Assembly (NCBI GenBank): GCA_900550465.1
Contig: URSC01000005.1
Coordinates: 113,965 to 177,964 of the forward strand
Direction of reading: 5' to 3'
Length of the DNA: 64,000 bases
Source: an uncultured Alistipes sp.
GTDB lineage: Bacteria; Bacteroidota; Bacteroidia; Bacteroidales; UBA932
Shown here in pieces: positions 43,128 to 53,245 of the stretch (within the stretch, counting starts at the first letter, position 1; each line of letters opens with the position of its first letter). The position numbers were made by a program, and so were the translations under genes. The notes beneath the pieces are model-generated. The model saw only the letters and a list, made by a program, of their open reading frames with translations. It searched no databases and had not been told where the DNA came from.

Positions 43128-43915
43128 TGTTTGACTTCATCAACATATCCGTTATCGACATTATCGACATCATCCTGGTAGGTCTTCTGATCTACCAGAT
43201 GGTGCGGATAATGCGCGGCACTTCCGTATTCAACATCTTCACCGGTATCCTGCTGTTATACCTTACGTGGATAGTGGTGAAGGCGTTGAATATGAAGCTG
43301 CTGTCGTCCATCCTGGGACAGATTCTCGGAGTCGGTGTCATCGCGCTGATAGTCATTTTCCAGCCCGAGATACGCCGTTTCCTCCTGCACATAGGGAGCC
43401 GGTATCTCTCCTCCCGCAACAACTTCCTGACCCGTATCCTTCTGGGACGCCGGGACAAGGAGATTCAGGCCACCTCCCTGGACGAGATAGCCCAGGCCTG
43501 CCGGAGGATGGGCGAGACCAGGACGGGCGCCCTAATTGTCCTGCAGCACAACTCTTCCCTGGAGTTTGTCACCGAGACCGGCGACAGCATAGACGCCGCC
43601 GTCAACAGGCGTCTGATAGAGAACATCTTTTATAAAAATACCCCGCTCCACGACGGGGCCATGGTCATAGACATGGACAGGATAGTGGCCGCCCGCTGCA
43701 CCCTTCCTATCGTGGACAACCCCAATATCCCCCCGCAGTACGGCATGCGCCACCGGGCCGCCGTAAGTATCACACAGGATACAGACGCGGACGCAATAGT
43801 AGTCTCCGAGGAGACCGGCAACATCTCCTTCGTAAGCGGGGGCGAGATGAAGACCGTCACCAGCATCAGCGAGCTGAAGCTCTCCATCGAGAACTCCTAC
43901 CGCAAGGGCAATTAA
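43127..43915 (+). CDS. cdaA: Diadenylate cyclase CdaA
   Basis: Makes cyclic di-AMP from two ATP molecules; 262 residues. Three hydrophobic segments at the N terminus (about 8-25, 35-52 and 60-80) precede a DAC domain. The catalytic motifs D176-G-A (PLHDGAMVID) and R208-H-R (GMRHRAAVS) are intact, as is TRTGALIVLQ. c-di-AMP controls osmotic and cell-wall balance in many bacteria. It overlaps the dipeptidase gene by one base and is followed 15 bp later by mutS2. No CdaR-like partner gene is next to it. Confidence 0.96.
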   Translation: MFDFINISVIDIIDIILVGLLIYQMVRIMRGTSVFNIFTGILLLYLTWIVVKALNMKLLSSILGQILGVGVIALIVIFQPEIRRFLLHIGSRYLSSRNNFLTRILLGRRDKEIQATSLDEIAQACRRMGETRTGALIVLQHNSSLEFVTETGDSIDAAVNRRLIENIFYKNTPLHDGAMVIDMDRIVAARCTLPIVDNPNIPPQYGMRHRAAVSITQDTDADAIVVSEETGNISFVSGGEMKTVTSISELKLSIENSYRKGN

Positions 43916-43930
43916 CCTTTCATTCAATCC

Positions 43931-46510
43931 ATGACCAATACCGCAAAAATCGAAAGCAAGCTCGCCTTCGACAAGATACGCGAGTCCATAGCCGCCCGCT
44001 GCTCCACCGGATACAGCCGGGACAGGGCAGAGAGCGAGCAGGTTTCGGACGTGCCCTCCGAGATAGAGCGCCGTCTCGGCCTGACCGACGAGATGCGCGT
44101 CATCCTGATGTTCGAGGCCTCGTTTCCCACGTCCGGATACCCCGATTGCCTCCCTTTCCTGGTGCCGCTCCGCAGCCCGTTCTCCCATATTGACCTGCCC
44201 TCGCTGGTGCTGCTGCGCGGGGCTCTGGATATCCTCCGGAAGATATTGAGCTTCTTCGCCGGATGTAAGGAAGGACAGTATCCCCTGCTGCGGGACATGG
44301 CCTCGGCCGTGCTGTCATTTCCCGAGATACTCAGGCGCATAGATGAGATACTGGACCGGTACGGAGAGGTGAGGGACAATGCCTCGGAGCAGCTTTACTC
44401 CATCCGCCGCGCCATCCGGGACAAGGAGGGGGCGGTGTCCAGGCGCATCCAGGCCATCCTCCGCAAGGCTCAGGAGGACGGGGTGGCGGACTCGGACGCT
44501 TCGGTGTCGGTGCGCGAGGGCAAGATGCTCATCCCGGTCTCTTCGGGCAATAAGAAAAAGGTTCCGGGGATAGTGTTTGACGAGTCGGCTTCGGGCAAGA
44601 CCTCCTTCATCGAGCCGATGGAGGTAGTGGAGCTCAACAACCAGCTGCGGGAGCTGCATTTCGAGGAGCAGAGGGAGATACTCCGGATACTCACGGAGTT
44701 TACGGATTTCCTGCGGCCCTATATCGACGATGTCATAGAGTCGCAGAAGTTCATGGGCGAACTGGACTTCATCCTGGCCAAGGCGGTGGTGTCGTCGCAT
44801 TACCGGGGCGGCAAGCCGGTGCTCTCGGACAGGGGCGAGGTGCTGCTGCGGCAGGGCCGGCATCCGCTGCTGGAGGAGGCCCTGGCCAAGGAGGGCAAGA
44901 AGATAGTGCCTCTGGATGTGGTGCTCACCCCGGCCAGGCGGATTCTGCTGATATCCGGGCCCAATGCTGGCGGTAAGTCGGTCTGCCTTAAAACGGTGGG
45001 CCTGCTGCAGTACATGTTCCAGTGGGGCATGCTGGTGCCGGCCTCGGAGAGTTCGGAACTGACCGTTTTCCACGACATGTTCGTGGATATCGGGGATGAC
45101 CAGTCGCTGGAGAATGACCTGAGTACCTACAGTTCCCACCTGCTGAACATGAAGGAGGCTGTAGTTCTGGCCGATGACCGGTCGCTGGTGCTCATCGACG
45201 AGTTCGGCTCGGGTACGGAACCGGCTGCGGGCGGGGCCATCGCCGAGGAGATACTGAGCGAGTTCGAGCGTAAGGGCTGTTACGGAGTCATCACGACGCA
45301 TTACACCAACCTGAAGTTTTACGCCAGCAACAGCAGCCGGATAGTCAACGGCGCCATGCTCTTCGACGTGCAGAAGATCCAGCCGCTGTTCCGCCTGGAG
45401 ATAGGTCTGCCGGGCAATTCGTTCGCCTTCGAGCTGGCCCGCAAGATAGGTCTGCCGGAGAGCATAGTGCACGGGGCTGAGGAGAGGGCCGGAAAGGATT
45501 ATGTCGCGGTCGAGCGCAACCTGCGCAAGATAGCCCGCAACAAGCGCGAGCTGGAGGAGCGGCTGGTGCGTGTCAAGGCCGCCGACCGTACTCTGGACTC
45601 GATGACGGAGAAGTACGAGAAGGAACTCTCCGAGATCAAGGCCCTGCGCAAGAGCGTGCTGGACGAGGCCAGGGCCCAGGCCGCTGAGATAGTTGCCCAG
45701 GCCAATAAGCAGATAGAAAGGACCATACGCGAGATACGCGAGTCTCAGGCCGAGAAGGAGCGGACCCAGCTGGTGCGTTCGGAGCTGCGGGACTTCGCGG
45801 CTTCGGTGGCCGATGACTCGGCTGCCCGCAGCGAGATGGAGGCCAGGATAGAGCGGAAGATGGCGCAGATCATCGAGCGCAAGAAGCGGCAGGAGGAGAG
45901 GAGGGCCAGGCGGGCTGCGGGAGGTGACGGGCAGGATGCCGCCGGTGGTCCGGGGAGCGGGTCTGTGCCGGGAGGCAGCAGTACCGGTGCCGGGTCCGTT
46001 GGTGCCGGGGCGCTTTCAGGCGATGCTGCGCCTGACCGGATCGCTCCTGGAGTATATGTCCGCATGGAGGACAGCGGCATGACCGGCGAGGTGGTGCAGA
46101 TCTCCGGCAGGAAGGCCACCGTGGCTGTCGGCGAGATACTCTCCCGTGTGGGCATCTCGAAACTCACACCCTTGTCCGCCAACCAGTACCGCTCGTCCGT
46201 CAAGTCACCGCGTCCCGCCGCCTCTTCTGTCAGGCTTTCCGCGTCCATCTCCGACCGCAAGCTCAACTTCAAGCCCTCCATCGACATCCGCGGCATGCAT
46301 CTGGACGAGGCCATCCCCACCATTACCCGCTACATCGATGACGCCCTCATGGTCGGCATGTCCGAGGTGAGCATCCTGCACGGCAAGGGTGCCGGCGTCC
46401 TCAAGGAGGAGATCCGCAAGCTTCTCCGCATCACCCCCGGAGTAGTCTCCTTCGCAGACGAGCACGTAGAGCGCGGCGGCTCCGGCATCACGGTCGTCAA
46501 ACTGGAATAA
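43931..46510 (+). CDS. mutS2: MutS2 family DNA-binding ATPase with Smr domain
   Basis: MutS2, 859 residues; related proteins suppress recombination or split collided ribosomes. It lacks the mismatch-recognition domain, as expected. Core helices (TNTAKIESKLAFDKIRES...) lead to Walker A GPNAGGKS with K349, then Walker B LVLIDEFGSGTEP and TTHYTNLKFYA. A long coiled coil (about 520-660) is followed by a Gly/Ser-rich linker, a KOW-like beta segment (GVYVRMEDSGMTGEVVQI), and a C-terminal Smr domain with DIRGMHLDEA and LHGKGAGVLKEEIR. The linker around 675-705 is unusually Gly/Ser/Pro rich. comF follows after 3 bp. Confidence 0.95.
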   Translation: MTNTAKIESKLAFDKIRESIAARCSTGYSRDRAESEQVSDVPSEIERRLGLTDEMRVILMFEASFPTSGYPDCLPFLVPLRSPFSHIDLPSLVLLRGALDILRKILSFFAGCKEGQYPLLRDMASAVLSFPEILRRIDEILDRYGEVRDNASEQLYSIRRAIRDKEGAVSRRIQAILRKAQEDGVADSDASVSVREGKMLIPVSSGNKKKVPGIVFDESASGKTSFIEPMEVVELNNQLRELHFEEQREILRILTEFTDFLRPYIDDVIESQKFMGELDFILAKAVVSSHYRGGKPVLSDRGEVLLRQGRHPLLEEALAKEGKKIVPLDVVLTPARRILLISGPNAGGKSVCLKTVGLLQYMFQWGMLVPASESSELTVFHDMFVDIGDDQSLENDLSTYSSHLLNMKEAVVLADDRSLVLIDEFGSGTEPAAGGAIAEEILSEFERKGCYGVITTHYTNLKFYASNSSRIVNGAMLFDVQKIQPLFRLEIGLPGNSFAFELARKIGLPESIVHGAEERAGKDYVAVERNLRKIARNKRELEERLVRVKAADRTLDSMTEKYEKELSEIKALRKSVLDEARAQAAEIVAQANKQIERTIREIRESQAEKERTQLVRSELRDFAASVADDSAARSEMEARIERKMAQIIERKKRQEERRARRAAGGDGQDAAGGPGSGSVPGGSSTGAGSVGAGALSGDAAPDRIAPGVYVRMEDSGMTGEVVQISGRKATVAVGEILSRVGISKLTPLSANQYRSSVKSPRPAASSVRLSASISDRKLNFKPSIDIRGMHLDEAIPTITRYIDDALMVGMSEVSILHGKGAGVLKEEIRKLLRITPGVVSFADEHVERGGSGITVVKLE

Positions 46511-46513
46511 CTT

Positions 46514-47233
46514 ATGGACTGGCGGAGGGGCTGGCAGGAACTGGCGGATATGGTGTGGCCGCGTAGGTGCGGGGTGTGCGGAGGATTTCTGGACACGGAG
46601 GAAAGGTATGTCTGTGCGGAGTGTCTGAAGGATATGCCGTTGACTTATTTCTGGAGCTGGCGTGGGAACCCTGCCGAGCAGATTCTCTGGGCCAGGACCT
46701 ATCTGGAGGGGGTGGTCTCCCTTTTCTATTATTCCAGGGACAATGATTATAAGGAACTTCTGCATGCAGTCAAGTACAGCGGAAATCTCGCCATGGGCCG
46801 CTGGCTCGGCCGCATACTGGGAGAGAAGATGCGTGAGGCCGCATACCCTTTGCCCGATGTGATAGTCCCAGTCCCGCTTCACTGGCGGAGGCAGTGGAAA
46901 CGCGGCTACAATCAGGCGGAGGTCATCGCCCGCGGTATCTCTGAAGGTCTGTCCGGAGATATCCCTGTACTCACCGATATCCTGCGCCGTGTCCGCTACA
47001 GCACCTCCCAGACCAGAATGAGTGTCGGGAGCAAATGGGAGAATGTCTCAGGAGCATTTGTTCTCAGAGATATAAAAACGGCCGCCGAGAGACTCAGCGG
47101 CCGTCATGTTCTGCTTGTAGACGATGTTCTCACGACCGGAGCTACTGCGGAAGCATGCTGGGATGCTCTCCGCGTCATCCCGGATATCAGGGTGTCCTAC
47201 GCCAGCATAGCATTTGTCACAAAACCCGGGTAG
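46514..47233 (+). CDS. comF: ComF family phosphoribosyltransferase-like protein
   Basis: A 239-residue ComF/GntX-type protein linked to DNA uptake. The N-terminal zinc ribbon CGVCGGFL...CAECL is followed by the PRTase core with VPLHWRRQWKRGYNQAE and the PRPP motif VLLVDDVLTTGATAEA. The R-x-x-x-Q block YSTSQTRMSV is present. The start codon lies 4 bp after the mutS2 stop, so it is likely co-transcribed. It is convergent with metK, with only 6 bp between stops. Confidence 0.93.
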   Translation: MDWRRGWQELADMVWPRRCGVCGGFLDTEERYVCAECLKDMPLTYFWSWRGNPAEQILWARTYLEGVVSLFYYSRDNDYKELLHAVKYSGNLAMGRWLGRILGEKMREAAYPLPDVIVPVPLHWRRQWKRGYNQAEVIARGISEGLSGDIPVLTDILRRVRYSTSQTRMSVGSKWENVSGAFVLRDIKTAAERLSGRHVLLVDDVLTTGATAEACWDALRVIPDIRVSYASIAFVTKPG

Positions 47234-47239
47234 AGGTTG

Positions 47240-48526
47240 CTACAGTCCGAATTCCTTGCGGACCAGGTCGACCGAGTCGAGGAGCTCCCAGCCGAAGAAC
47301 TGGACTTCCTCCTCTACGGTACGGCCGTCGCGTACCAACTGCACCTTGCGCATGAAGGGGTCGCGGCCGAAGTGGCCGTAGGCTGCGGTGGGCAGGTAGA
47401 TCGGGTTCTTGAGGCCGAAGCGCTTGATGATGGCTGCGGGGCGCAGGTCGAAAATCGAGCGGATCTTCTCGGCAATCTGTCCATCGGTAAGAGCGACTTT
47501 TGACTTGCCGTAGGTGTTGACGAAGATGCTGACCGGCTCGGCTATGCCTATCGCGTAGGCGATCTGGATCAGAATCTCGTCGGCCACACCGGCGGCCACC
47601 AGGTTCTTTGCGATGTAGCGGGCTGCGTAAGCTGCGGACCGGTCCACCTTGCTGGGGTCCTTGCCGGAGAAGGCTCCGCCGCCGTGAGCACCCTTGCCGC
47701 CGTAGGTGTCCACGATAATCTTACGGCCGGTCAGGCCGGTGTCGCCGTGGGGGCCTCCGATGACGAATTTGCCGGTGGGGTTGACATGGAGGATGAAGCG
47801 GCCGTCGAAGAGCTGACGGGTGCGTTCGGGCAGGCGGGCGATGATTCTGGGAATCAGTATTTTCTCGATGTCCTCGCGGATACGGGCCTGAATGGCGGCG
47901 TCATTCTCCGGAGTGCCGGGCACCATGCCTTCGGCAGCGGGGAAGTCGTCGTGCTGGGTGGATATTACGATGGTGTGCACTCTGAGCGGCCTGTGGTCGT
48001 CGCTGTACTCGATGGTGAACTGGGACTTGGCGTCCGGGCGGAGGTAGGGCATGGGGGAGGGGTTCTCCCGACGGATCTTCGCCAGCTCTATCAATGCTAT
48101 GTGGGCCAGGGTGAGGGGCAGGGGCATGTACTCCTCGGTGTCGTTGCAGGCGTAGCCGAACATCATGCCCTGGTCGCCGGCGCCCTGCTCCTTCTTCTCC
48201 TCGCGGACTACACCGCGGTTGATGTCGGGGGACTGCTCGTGTACGGCGGAGAGGATGCCGCAGGACTTGGAGTCGAACATATAGTCGGCCTTGGTGTAGC
48301 CGATCTTCTCTATCACGCCGCGGGCCACGTGCTGGATGTCAACGTATGCGTCAGAGCGGACCTCACCGCCTATGACGGCCAGTCCGGTGCTTACAAATGT
48401 CTCGCAGGCCACCTTGGCCTCGGGGTCCTGACGCAGAAAGTCGTCGAGGATGGCGTCCGATATCTGGTCGGCCACCTTGTCAGGATGTCCTTCTGAAACT
48501 GATTCTGATGTGAAAAAGTATGCCAT
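47240..48526 (-). CDS. metK: S-adenosylmethionine synthase
   Basis: Makes S-adenosylmethionine from ATP and methionine; 428 residues. Signature motifs are [28 protein letters not shown], the P-loop-like [21 protein letters not shown] and [19 protein letters not shown]. Nothing is missing. The leader carries a terminator-like hairpin on the metK strand, 28 bp before the start, which may attenuate transcription. The gene is divergent from a TonB-dependent receptor gene. Confidence 0.98.
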   Translation of the reverse strand: MAYFFTSESVSEGHPDKVADQISDAILDDFLRQDPEAKVACETFVSTGLAVIGGEVRSDAYVDIQHVARGVIEKIGYTKADYMFDSKSCGILSAVHEQSPDINRGVVREEKKEQGAGDQGMMFGYACNDTEEYMPLPLTLAHIALIELAKIRRENPSPMPYLRPDAKSQFTIEYSDDHRPLRVHTIVISTQHDDFPAAEGMVPGTPENDAAIQARIREDIEKILIPRIIARLPERTRQLFDGRFILHVNPTGKFVIGGPHGDTGLTGRKIIVDTYGGKGAHGGGAFSGKDPSKVDRSAAYAARYIAKNLVAAGVADEILIQIAYAIGIAEPVSIFVNTYGKSKVALTDGQIAEKIRSIFDLRPAAIIKRFGLKNPIYLPTAAYGHFGRDPFMRKVQLVRDGRTVEEEVQFFGWELLDSVDLVRKEFGL

Positions 48527-48549
48527 AATACATTAAAGGTATATAAAAC

Positions 48550-48585
48550 AAAAAAATCTCTTCCGAACGGGTTTCGGAGAGATTT
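48550..48585 (-). terminator. Terminator-like hairpin in the metK leader
   Basis: Read on the minus strand, AAATCTC-T-CCGAA pairs with TTCGG-(A)-A-GAGATTT (13 pairs, one bulge, 5-nt loop), followed by a run of Ts. It lies 24-60 nt before the metK start. No convergent gene on this strand ends here, so attenuation is possible. Confidence 0.55.
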
Positions 48586-48781
48586 GACAAAACACTAACT
48601 GTATGAAAGATTCATTTTAGCATTTTTTAGTGTGGTTGCAAGCAGGCAAATCTGTCCACAAAACTCGTTTTACATTCCCTTTTCAGAAATGTCGCGCAAA
48701 TGTCACAACAAAAATTTGGATATGCAAATTTTTTTGAATTTTTTTGCGGAAAATTTTACAACCAAATTACAATCTACACCA

Positions 48782-51700
48782 ATGGAAAGAACAATCAGAA
48801 AGATTGCTTTGACCCTTCTGAGCATCTTCGCCGCCACTGCGGCATTCGCTCAGGTCACAACATCATCAATCAGCGGTAAGATTACGGATGAGAGCGGTAC
48901 AGACCTCGCGGGAGCGACGGTTATCGCTGTCCATGTCCCTTCCGGTACCCAGTACTGGACTATAGCGGACTCCAAGGGTAACTACCGCCTGCTCAACATC
49001 CTTCCCGGCGGCCCCTATACCCTGAGGATAGAGATGCTGGGCTTCAAGACCACCGAGGTTACGGACATCAACGTGGCCCTGGCCGACAACTTCGTAGTAA
49101 ACACTGCCCTCCAGGAAGAGAGTATGGACCTCGATGAACTCGTGGTAGTGGCAGAGAGCGCTACTTCCAACATGCGCTCGGACCGCTCCGGAGCGGTTAC
49201 ATCCCTCAACCTCAGGGCTATCAACAGCATCCCCGTCATCAGCCGTGACGTGCAGGACATCATCAAACTGACACCCCAGGCATACGACAGCGGCAACGGT
49301 CCTCAGATCGGCGGCGGTACTTACCGTCAGAACAACTTCACCATCGACGGAGCGGCTGCCAACAACGCTTTCGGTATCGGAGGTACCATGCCGGCTGGAG
49401 GTTCTCCTATATCGATGGATGCCATCGAGCAGATATCAGTCAATGTTACTCCTTACGATGTGCGTCAGAGTGGTTTCATCGGAGCTGCAATGAACGCGGT
49501 TACACGTTCAGGAAGCAACGAGTTCCAGGCATCAGCCTACTCCTATTTCTATAATGAGAAGTTCAGAGGCAAATGGGTAGAGGGCAACGAGCTTACCGTC
49601 AATCCCGAGCAGCATCTGCTCGTAGGTGCCCGTGTAGGAGGCCCCATCATCAAGGACAAGCTCTTCTTCTTCCTCAACTTCGAGATGGAAAGAGACGTGG
49701 AACCCGGTCCTTCACGTGTGGCTTCCACCCCTGAGAATCCCTGGACCAACGGAAATGACGGTATCGCCCGTCCCTCCGCGTCAGTGATGGACGCACTCTC
49801 TGACTATCTCATCAACCAGTGGGATTACAATCCTGGAGCATACCAGGGATATTCATCTATCAGTCCCGCTTACAAGTTCCTGGCCCGTATTGACTGGAAT
49901 ATCAACAACAACCATAAGCTGAATATCCGTTATAACATGACCAAGTCGAAGTATCCCTCAGCTCCTTCGATATCCGACAGCGGCCTGGCTGACAAGGACA
50001 ACCCCAGAGGTAACAGGCAGGATATGGAAGCAATCTATTTCCAGAACGCCAGATACTTCACTGAGCAGAACTTCTCCTCGATAGCAGCCGAACTCAACTC
50101 CCGCTTCCTCGACGGTAAGGTCAACAATTCACTCCGTGCCACCTATTCCCATCAGTACGAGCCCCGCAGTACAGAGGGCGGACGCTTCCCCTTCGTGGAT
50201 ATAGGTGTGGGAGGATACTACTACACTTCTTTCGGTACTGAACTCTTCTCTCTCGGCAACCTCCGTGACGTGAATACAGTTACTGTTACCGATGAGGTCA
50301 TTGCCTCGCTGGGTATCAACCAGCTTACAGCCGGTGTGCAGTACGAGTGGAACAGGACCAAGAACGGTTTCCAGAGATTCGGTGCAGGCTACTATTCATT
50401 CCTCTTCGATACGGAGGATGATCTGATGAACGCCATTAACAGCGGCACCCTCTTCGACAATCCTTCACAGTATGCCATCACCCACTCGTTCAACAACGAC
50501 TGGTCGCAGGCATTCCCTCAGTTCGACTTCCACCAGGTATCCCTCTACCTGCAGAATGAGATGAACTTCAACCGTTTCAAGCTCTCCTACGGTCTCCGTG
50601 TCGAGCTGCCCATATATCCTTCGCTGGACTACAACTTCAACCAGCAGGTGGCTGACGCCACATTCGCAGAATACAACGGCAACGGCGGCAAGTACGATAC
50701 CCGCCAGCTTCCCTCCACCACCGTTATGTTCTCGCCCCGTATCGGCTTCAACTGGGATATCCTCGGTGACCGCAGCCTCGTGCTCCGCGGAGGTTCGGGC
50801 TTCTTCACAGGCCGTCTGCCTTTCGTATGGATCGTGGCTCAGGCCGGTGACGCAGGCGTGATACAGGCCACCACCACCAGAGTGGCCGGCGGTGACCTTC
50901 AGGTGCCTCCTTTCATCGTGGACAGGAACGAGCAGCTCAACTGGCTCTATCCCAACGGAGCTACCCCCGCTTCCACCAGCATCTCCAGCATCTCCCTGAT
51001 GGCTCCGGACCTCAAGATGCCCCAGACCTGGAAGAGCTCCCTCGCCCTCGACTACATCATGCCCGGTGACGTGATGCTGTCAGTAGAGGGTGTCTACAAC
51101 TACGACATCAATCCCGTGACCATCACCAACGTAGGTCTCAAGGATCCCGTATATTCCAATATCAACAACTTCGCGGATAACCGTTATGTATGGGACGGCT
51201 ACTACGAGCCCAGCCTCCAGAACGCCTACCTGCTGAATAACTCCAAGAAGGGCGGTCACTACTATTCCATCACAGCCAAGGCCGAGAAGCACAACTTCTA
51301 CGGTTTCGACGGAATGATCGCCTACACCTACAGCAACGCGCTTAGCTACGGCGACGGCTGGGGTGACCAGGTCTACTCCGCATGGCAGAACGCTTCGACC
51401 GTCAACGGTCAGAACCTCGTGGAGCTCGGTTATGCCGGCTACGTGATGCCTCACCGTCTGATTGCATCCCTGAGCTACACCGCAGAGTACGCCAGGAACT
51501 TCGCTACCGGTATCAGCATCTTCTATGAGGGCGGTCCCCGCGGAAGATACTCCTACACCTACACCTCCAACATCGTGGGTGACGGCGGCGCCGACAACCT
51601 GATCTACGTGCCTGCAAGCAAGGACGAGCTGACATTCGAGGATTATACCATTCCCGGAACAGATGCAGTCTATTCAGCTGCCGATCAGGCGGAGGATTTC

Positions 51701-52108
51701 TGGAACTTCATCAACAACAGCAAGTACCTCAGCACCCGCAAGGGTAAGTATGCTGAGCGCAACGGCCTTGTGGCTCCCTGGACACATCAGTTCGACGTGC
51801 GTATCTTCCAGAACTTCTACATCCCTCAGAAGAACGGTCAGCGCCATACCATCCAGATCGGTCTGGATATCGAGAACATAGGCAACCTCCTCAATCAGAA
51901 CTGGGGACATTTCTGGTCAACCAACGGTACCCAGATTCTCGAGATTGCAGGCAACGGCTACACCCAGGGCGGTGTGGGCCAGAGCTCCAAGCCTGTATAC
52001 CACTTCATGACGGACGGTACAGAGCGTCTGACCAAGGAGTTCTCTCCTTCCATCAGCCTCTCCTCCACCTGGATGATGCAGCTCAGCCTCCGCTGGATTT
52101 TCGACTAG
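48782..52108 (+). CDS. TonB-dependent receptor, Oar-like with N-terminal carboxypeptidase-regulatory domain
   Basis: Outer-membrane barrel of 1108 residues. The start at 48782 gives a signal MERTIRKIALTLLSIFAATAAFA; the open frame upstream lacks a signal. After it come a CarboxypepD_reg-like domain (SSISGKITDESGTDLAGATV, about 28-115) and a plug (LNLRAINSIPVISRDVQDII, about 130-240, with VTPYDVRQSGFIGAAMNAVTRSG). The barrel ends in a C-terminal LSLRWIFD with a terminal aromatic residue. No SusD partner is adjacent, unlike the 58-64 kb locus, which fits the Oar/OmpA-related TonB group. Ligand unknown. It is followed by a strong terminator. Confidence 0.9.
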   Translation: MERTIRKIALTLLSIFAATAAFAQVTTSSISGKITDESGTDLAGATVIAVHVPSGTQYWTIADSKGNYRLLNILPGGPYTLRIEMLGFKTTEVTDINVALADNFVVNTALQEESMDLDELVVVAESATSNMRSDRSGAVTSLNLRAINSIPVISRDVQDIIKLTPQAYDSGNGPQIGGGTYRQNNFTIDGAAANNAFGIGGTMPAGGSPISMDAIEQISVNVTPYDVRQSGFIGAAMNAVTRSGSNEFQASAYSYFYNEKFRGKWVEGNELTVNPEQHLLVGARVGGPIIKDKLFFFLNFEMERDVEPGPSRVASTPENPWTNGNDGIARPSASVMDALSDYLINQWDYNPGAYQGYSSISPAYKFLARIDWNINNNHKLNIRYNMTKSKYPSAPSISDSGLADKDNPRGNRQDMEAIYFQNARYFTEQNFSSIAAELNSRFLDGKVNNSLRATYSHQYEPRSTEGGRFPFVDIGVGGYYYTSFGTELFSLGNLRDVNTVTVTDEVIASLGINQLTAGVQYEWNRTKNGFQRFGAGYYSFLFDTEDDLMNAINSGTLFDNPSQYAITHSFNNDWSQAFPQFDFHQVSLYLQNEMNFNRFKLSYGLRVELPIYPSLDYNFNQQVADATFAEYNGNGGKYDTRQLPSTTVMFSPRIGFNWDILGDRSLVLRGGSGFFTGRLPFVWIVAQAGDAGVIQATTTRVAGGDLQVPPFIVDRNEQLNWLYPNGATPASTSISSISLMAPDLKMPQTWKSSLALDYIMPGDVMLSVEGVYNYDINPVTITNVGLKDPVYSNINNFADNRYVWDGYYEPSLQNAYLLNNSKKGGHYYSITAKAEKHNFYGFDGMIAYTYSNALSYGDGWGDQVYSAWQNASTVNGQNLVELGYAGYVMPHRLIASLSYTAEYARNFATGISIFYEGGPRGRYSYTYTSNIVGDGGADNLIYVPASKDELTFEDYTIPGTDAVYSAADQAEDFWNFINNSKYLSTRKGKYAERNGLVAPWTHQFDVRIFQNFYIPQKNGQRHTIQIGLDIENIGNLLNQNWGHFWSTNGTQILEIAGNGYTQGGVGQSSKPVYHFMTDGTERLTKEFSPSISLSSTWMMQLSLRWIFD

Positions 52109-52135
52109 AAGGAACCGGTACAGAGGATAAATTTA

Positions 52136-52174
52136 AATCCCGGCAGTCTCTCGCGAGGCGGCCGGGATTTTTTA
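52136..52174 (+). terminator. Rho-independent terminator after the receptor gene
   Basis: AATCCCGGC pairs with GCCGGGATT, then T6. Confidence 0.85.
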
Positions 52175-52198
52175 TAGTGGAAAATGTATGAAAAAATG

Positions 52199-53227
52199 TC
52201 AGATGGAGGTCTCGAACTCCCTGAGGAAGCGTACGTCGTTCTCGAAGTACAGTCTCAGGTCCTTGACTTGCCATTTCAACATGGCTATGCGTTCAATTCC
52301 CATGCCAAACGCGAAGCCGGTGTACTCCTTGGGGTCTATGCCGCAGGCTTCCAGAACGTTGGGGTCTACCATGCCGGCGCCCATGATCTCGAGCCAGCCG
52401 GTGCCCTTGCAGATGTTGCAGCCCTTGCCGCCGCAGATGTTGCAGCTGATGTCCACCTCGGTGCTGGGCTCCGTGAAGGGGAAGTAGGAGGGACGCATGC
52501 GGATCTTGGTGTCCGGACCGAACATCTCGCGCACGAAGATCAGAATCGTCTGCTTGAGGTCGGCGAAGGAAACGTTTTTATCAACGTACAGGCCCTCTAC
52601 CTGGTGGAAGATGCAGTGGGCGCGGGCCGAGATGGCCTCGTTGCGGAATACCCTGCCGGGGCATATCACGCGGATAGGGGGCTTGCGGTTCTCCATGGTC
52701 CTCACCTGTACTGAACTGGTGTGGGTGCGCAGAAGGACCGGATTGACGCCTGAGGAGATGAAGAATGTGTCCTGCATGTCCCTGGCCGGATGGTCCGGAG
52801 GGAAGTTGAGGGCCTCGAAGACGTGGTGGTCGTCCTCGATCTCGGGGCCTTCCGCCAGGGCATAGCCCTGCTTGCGGAAGATGGAGATGATCTCCTCGCG
52901 GGTGAGGGATATGGGATGTCGGGTACCCAGTTCAAAATGGTCTCCCGGCATGGTCATGTCGAAGGAGGGGGTTGCGCCTTCGGAAGACTCGGCGGTGCTG
53001 TTGCGGAGTTCCTCGATCTTGGCTGCCGCCGCATTCTTGAGATTGTTCAGTTTTTGGCCGAATTCCTTCTTCTTATCCGCCGATATGGTGCGGAATTCCT
53101 CGAAAAGCTGGGTGATCTCTCCCTTCTTGCCGAGCAGATGGACCCTCAGTTCCTCGATTTCCTTTTCTGTCTTTGCCTTTGCACCCTGAATTTCTGCCAG
53201 GATGCTCTCGATTTTATCGTTGATCAT
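52199..53227 (-). CDS. pheS: Phenylalanine--tRNA ligase alpha subunit
   Basis: Catalytic alpha subunit of class II PheRS, 342 residues. An N-terminal coiled coil (about 1-90) leads to motif 1 [19 protein letters not shown], motif 2 [27 protein letters not shown], and motif 3 [34 protein letters not shown] lies between, with a [11 protein letters not shown] segment typical of PheS. The usual partner pheT is not next to it. It lies downstream of arcA on the same strand with an 18-bp gap. Confidence 0.97.
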   Translation of the reverse strand: MINDKIESILAEIQGAKAKTEKEIEELRVHLLGKKGEITQLFEEFRTISADKKKEFGQKLNNLKNAAAAKIEELRNSTAESSEGATPSFDMTMPGDHFELGTRHPISLTREEIISIFRKQGYALAEGPEIEDDHHVFEALNFPPDHPARDMQDTFFISSGVNPVLLRTHTSSVQVRTMENRKPPIRVICPGRVFRNEAISARAHCIFHQVEGLYVDKNVSFADLKQTILIFVREMFGPDTKIRMRPSYFPFTEPSTEVDISCNICGGKGCNICKGTGWLEIMGAGMVDPNVLEACGIDPKEYTGFAFGMGIERIAMLKWQVKDLRLYFENDVRFLREFETSI

Positions 53228-53245
53228 ATTGTTGAACTGATTGAA

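Noticed and set aside
48527..48660. SAM riboswitch before metK
   Set aside because: The leader is too short for SAM-I and no conserved core was recognised. Only the terminator-like hairpin is supported.
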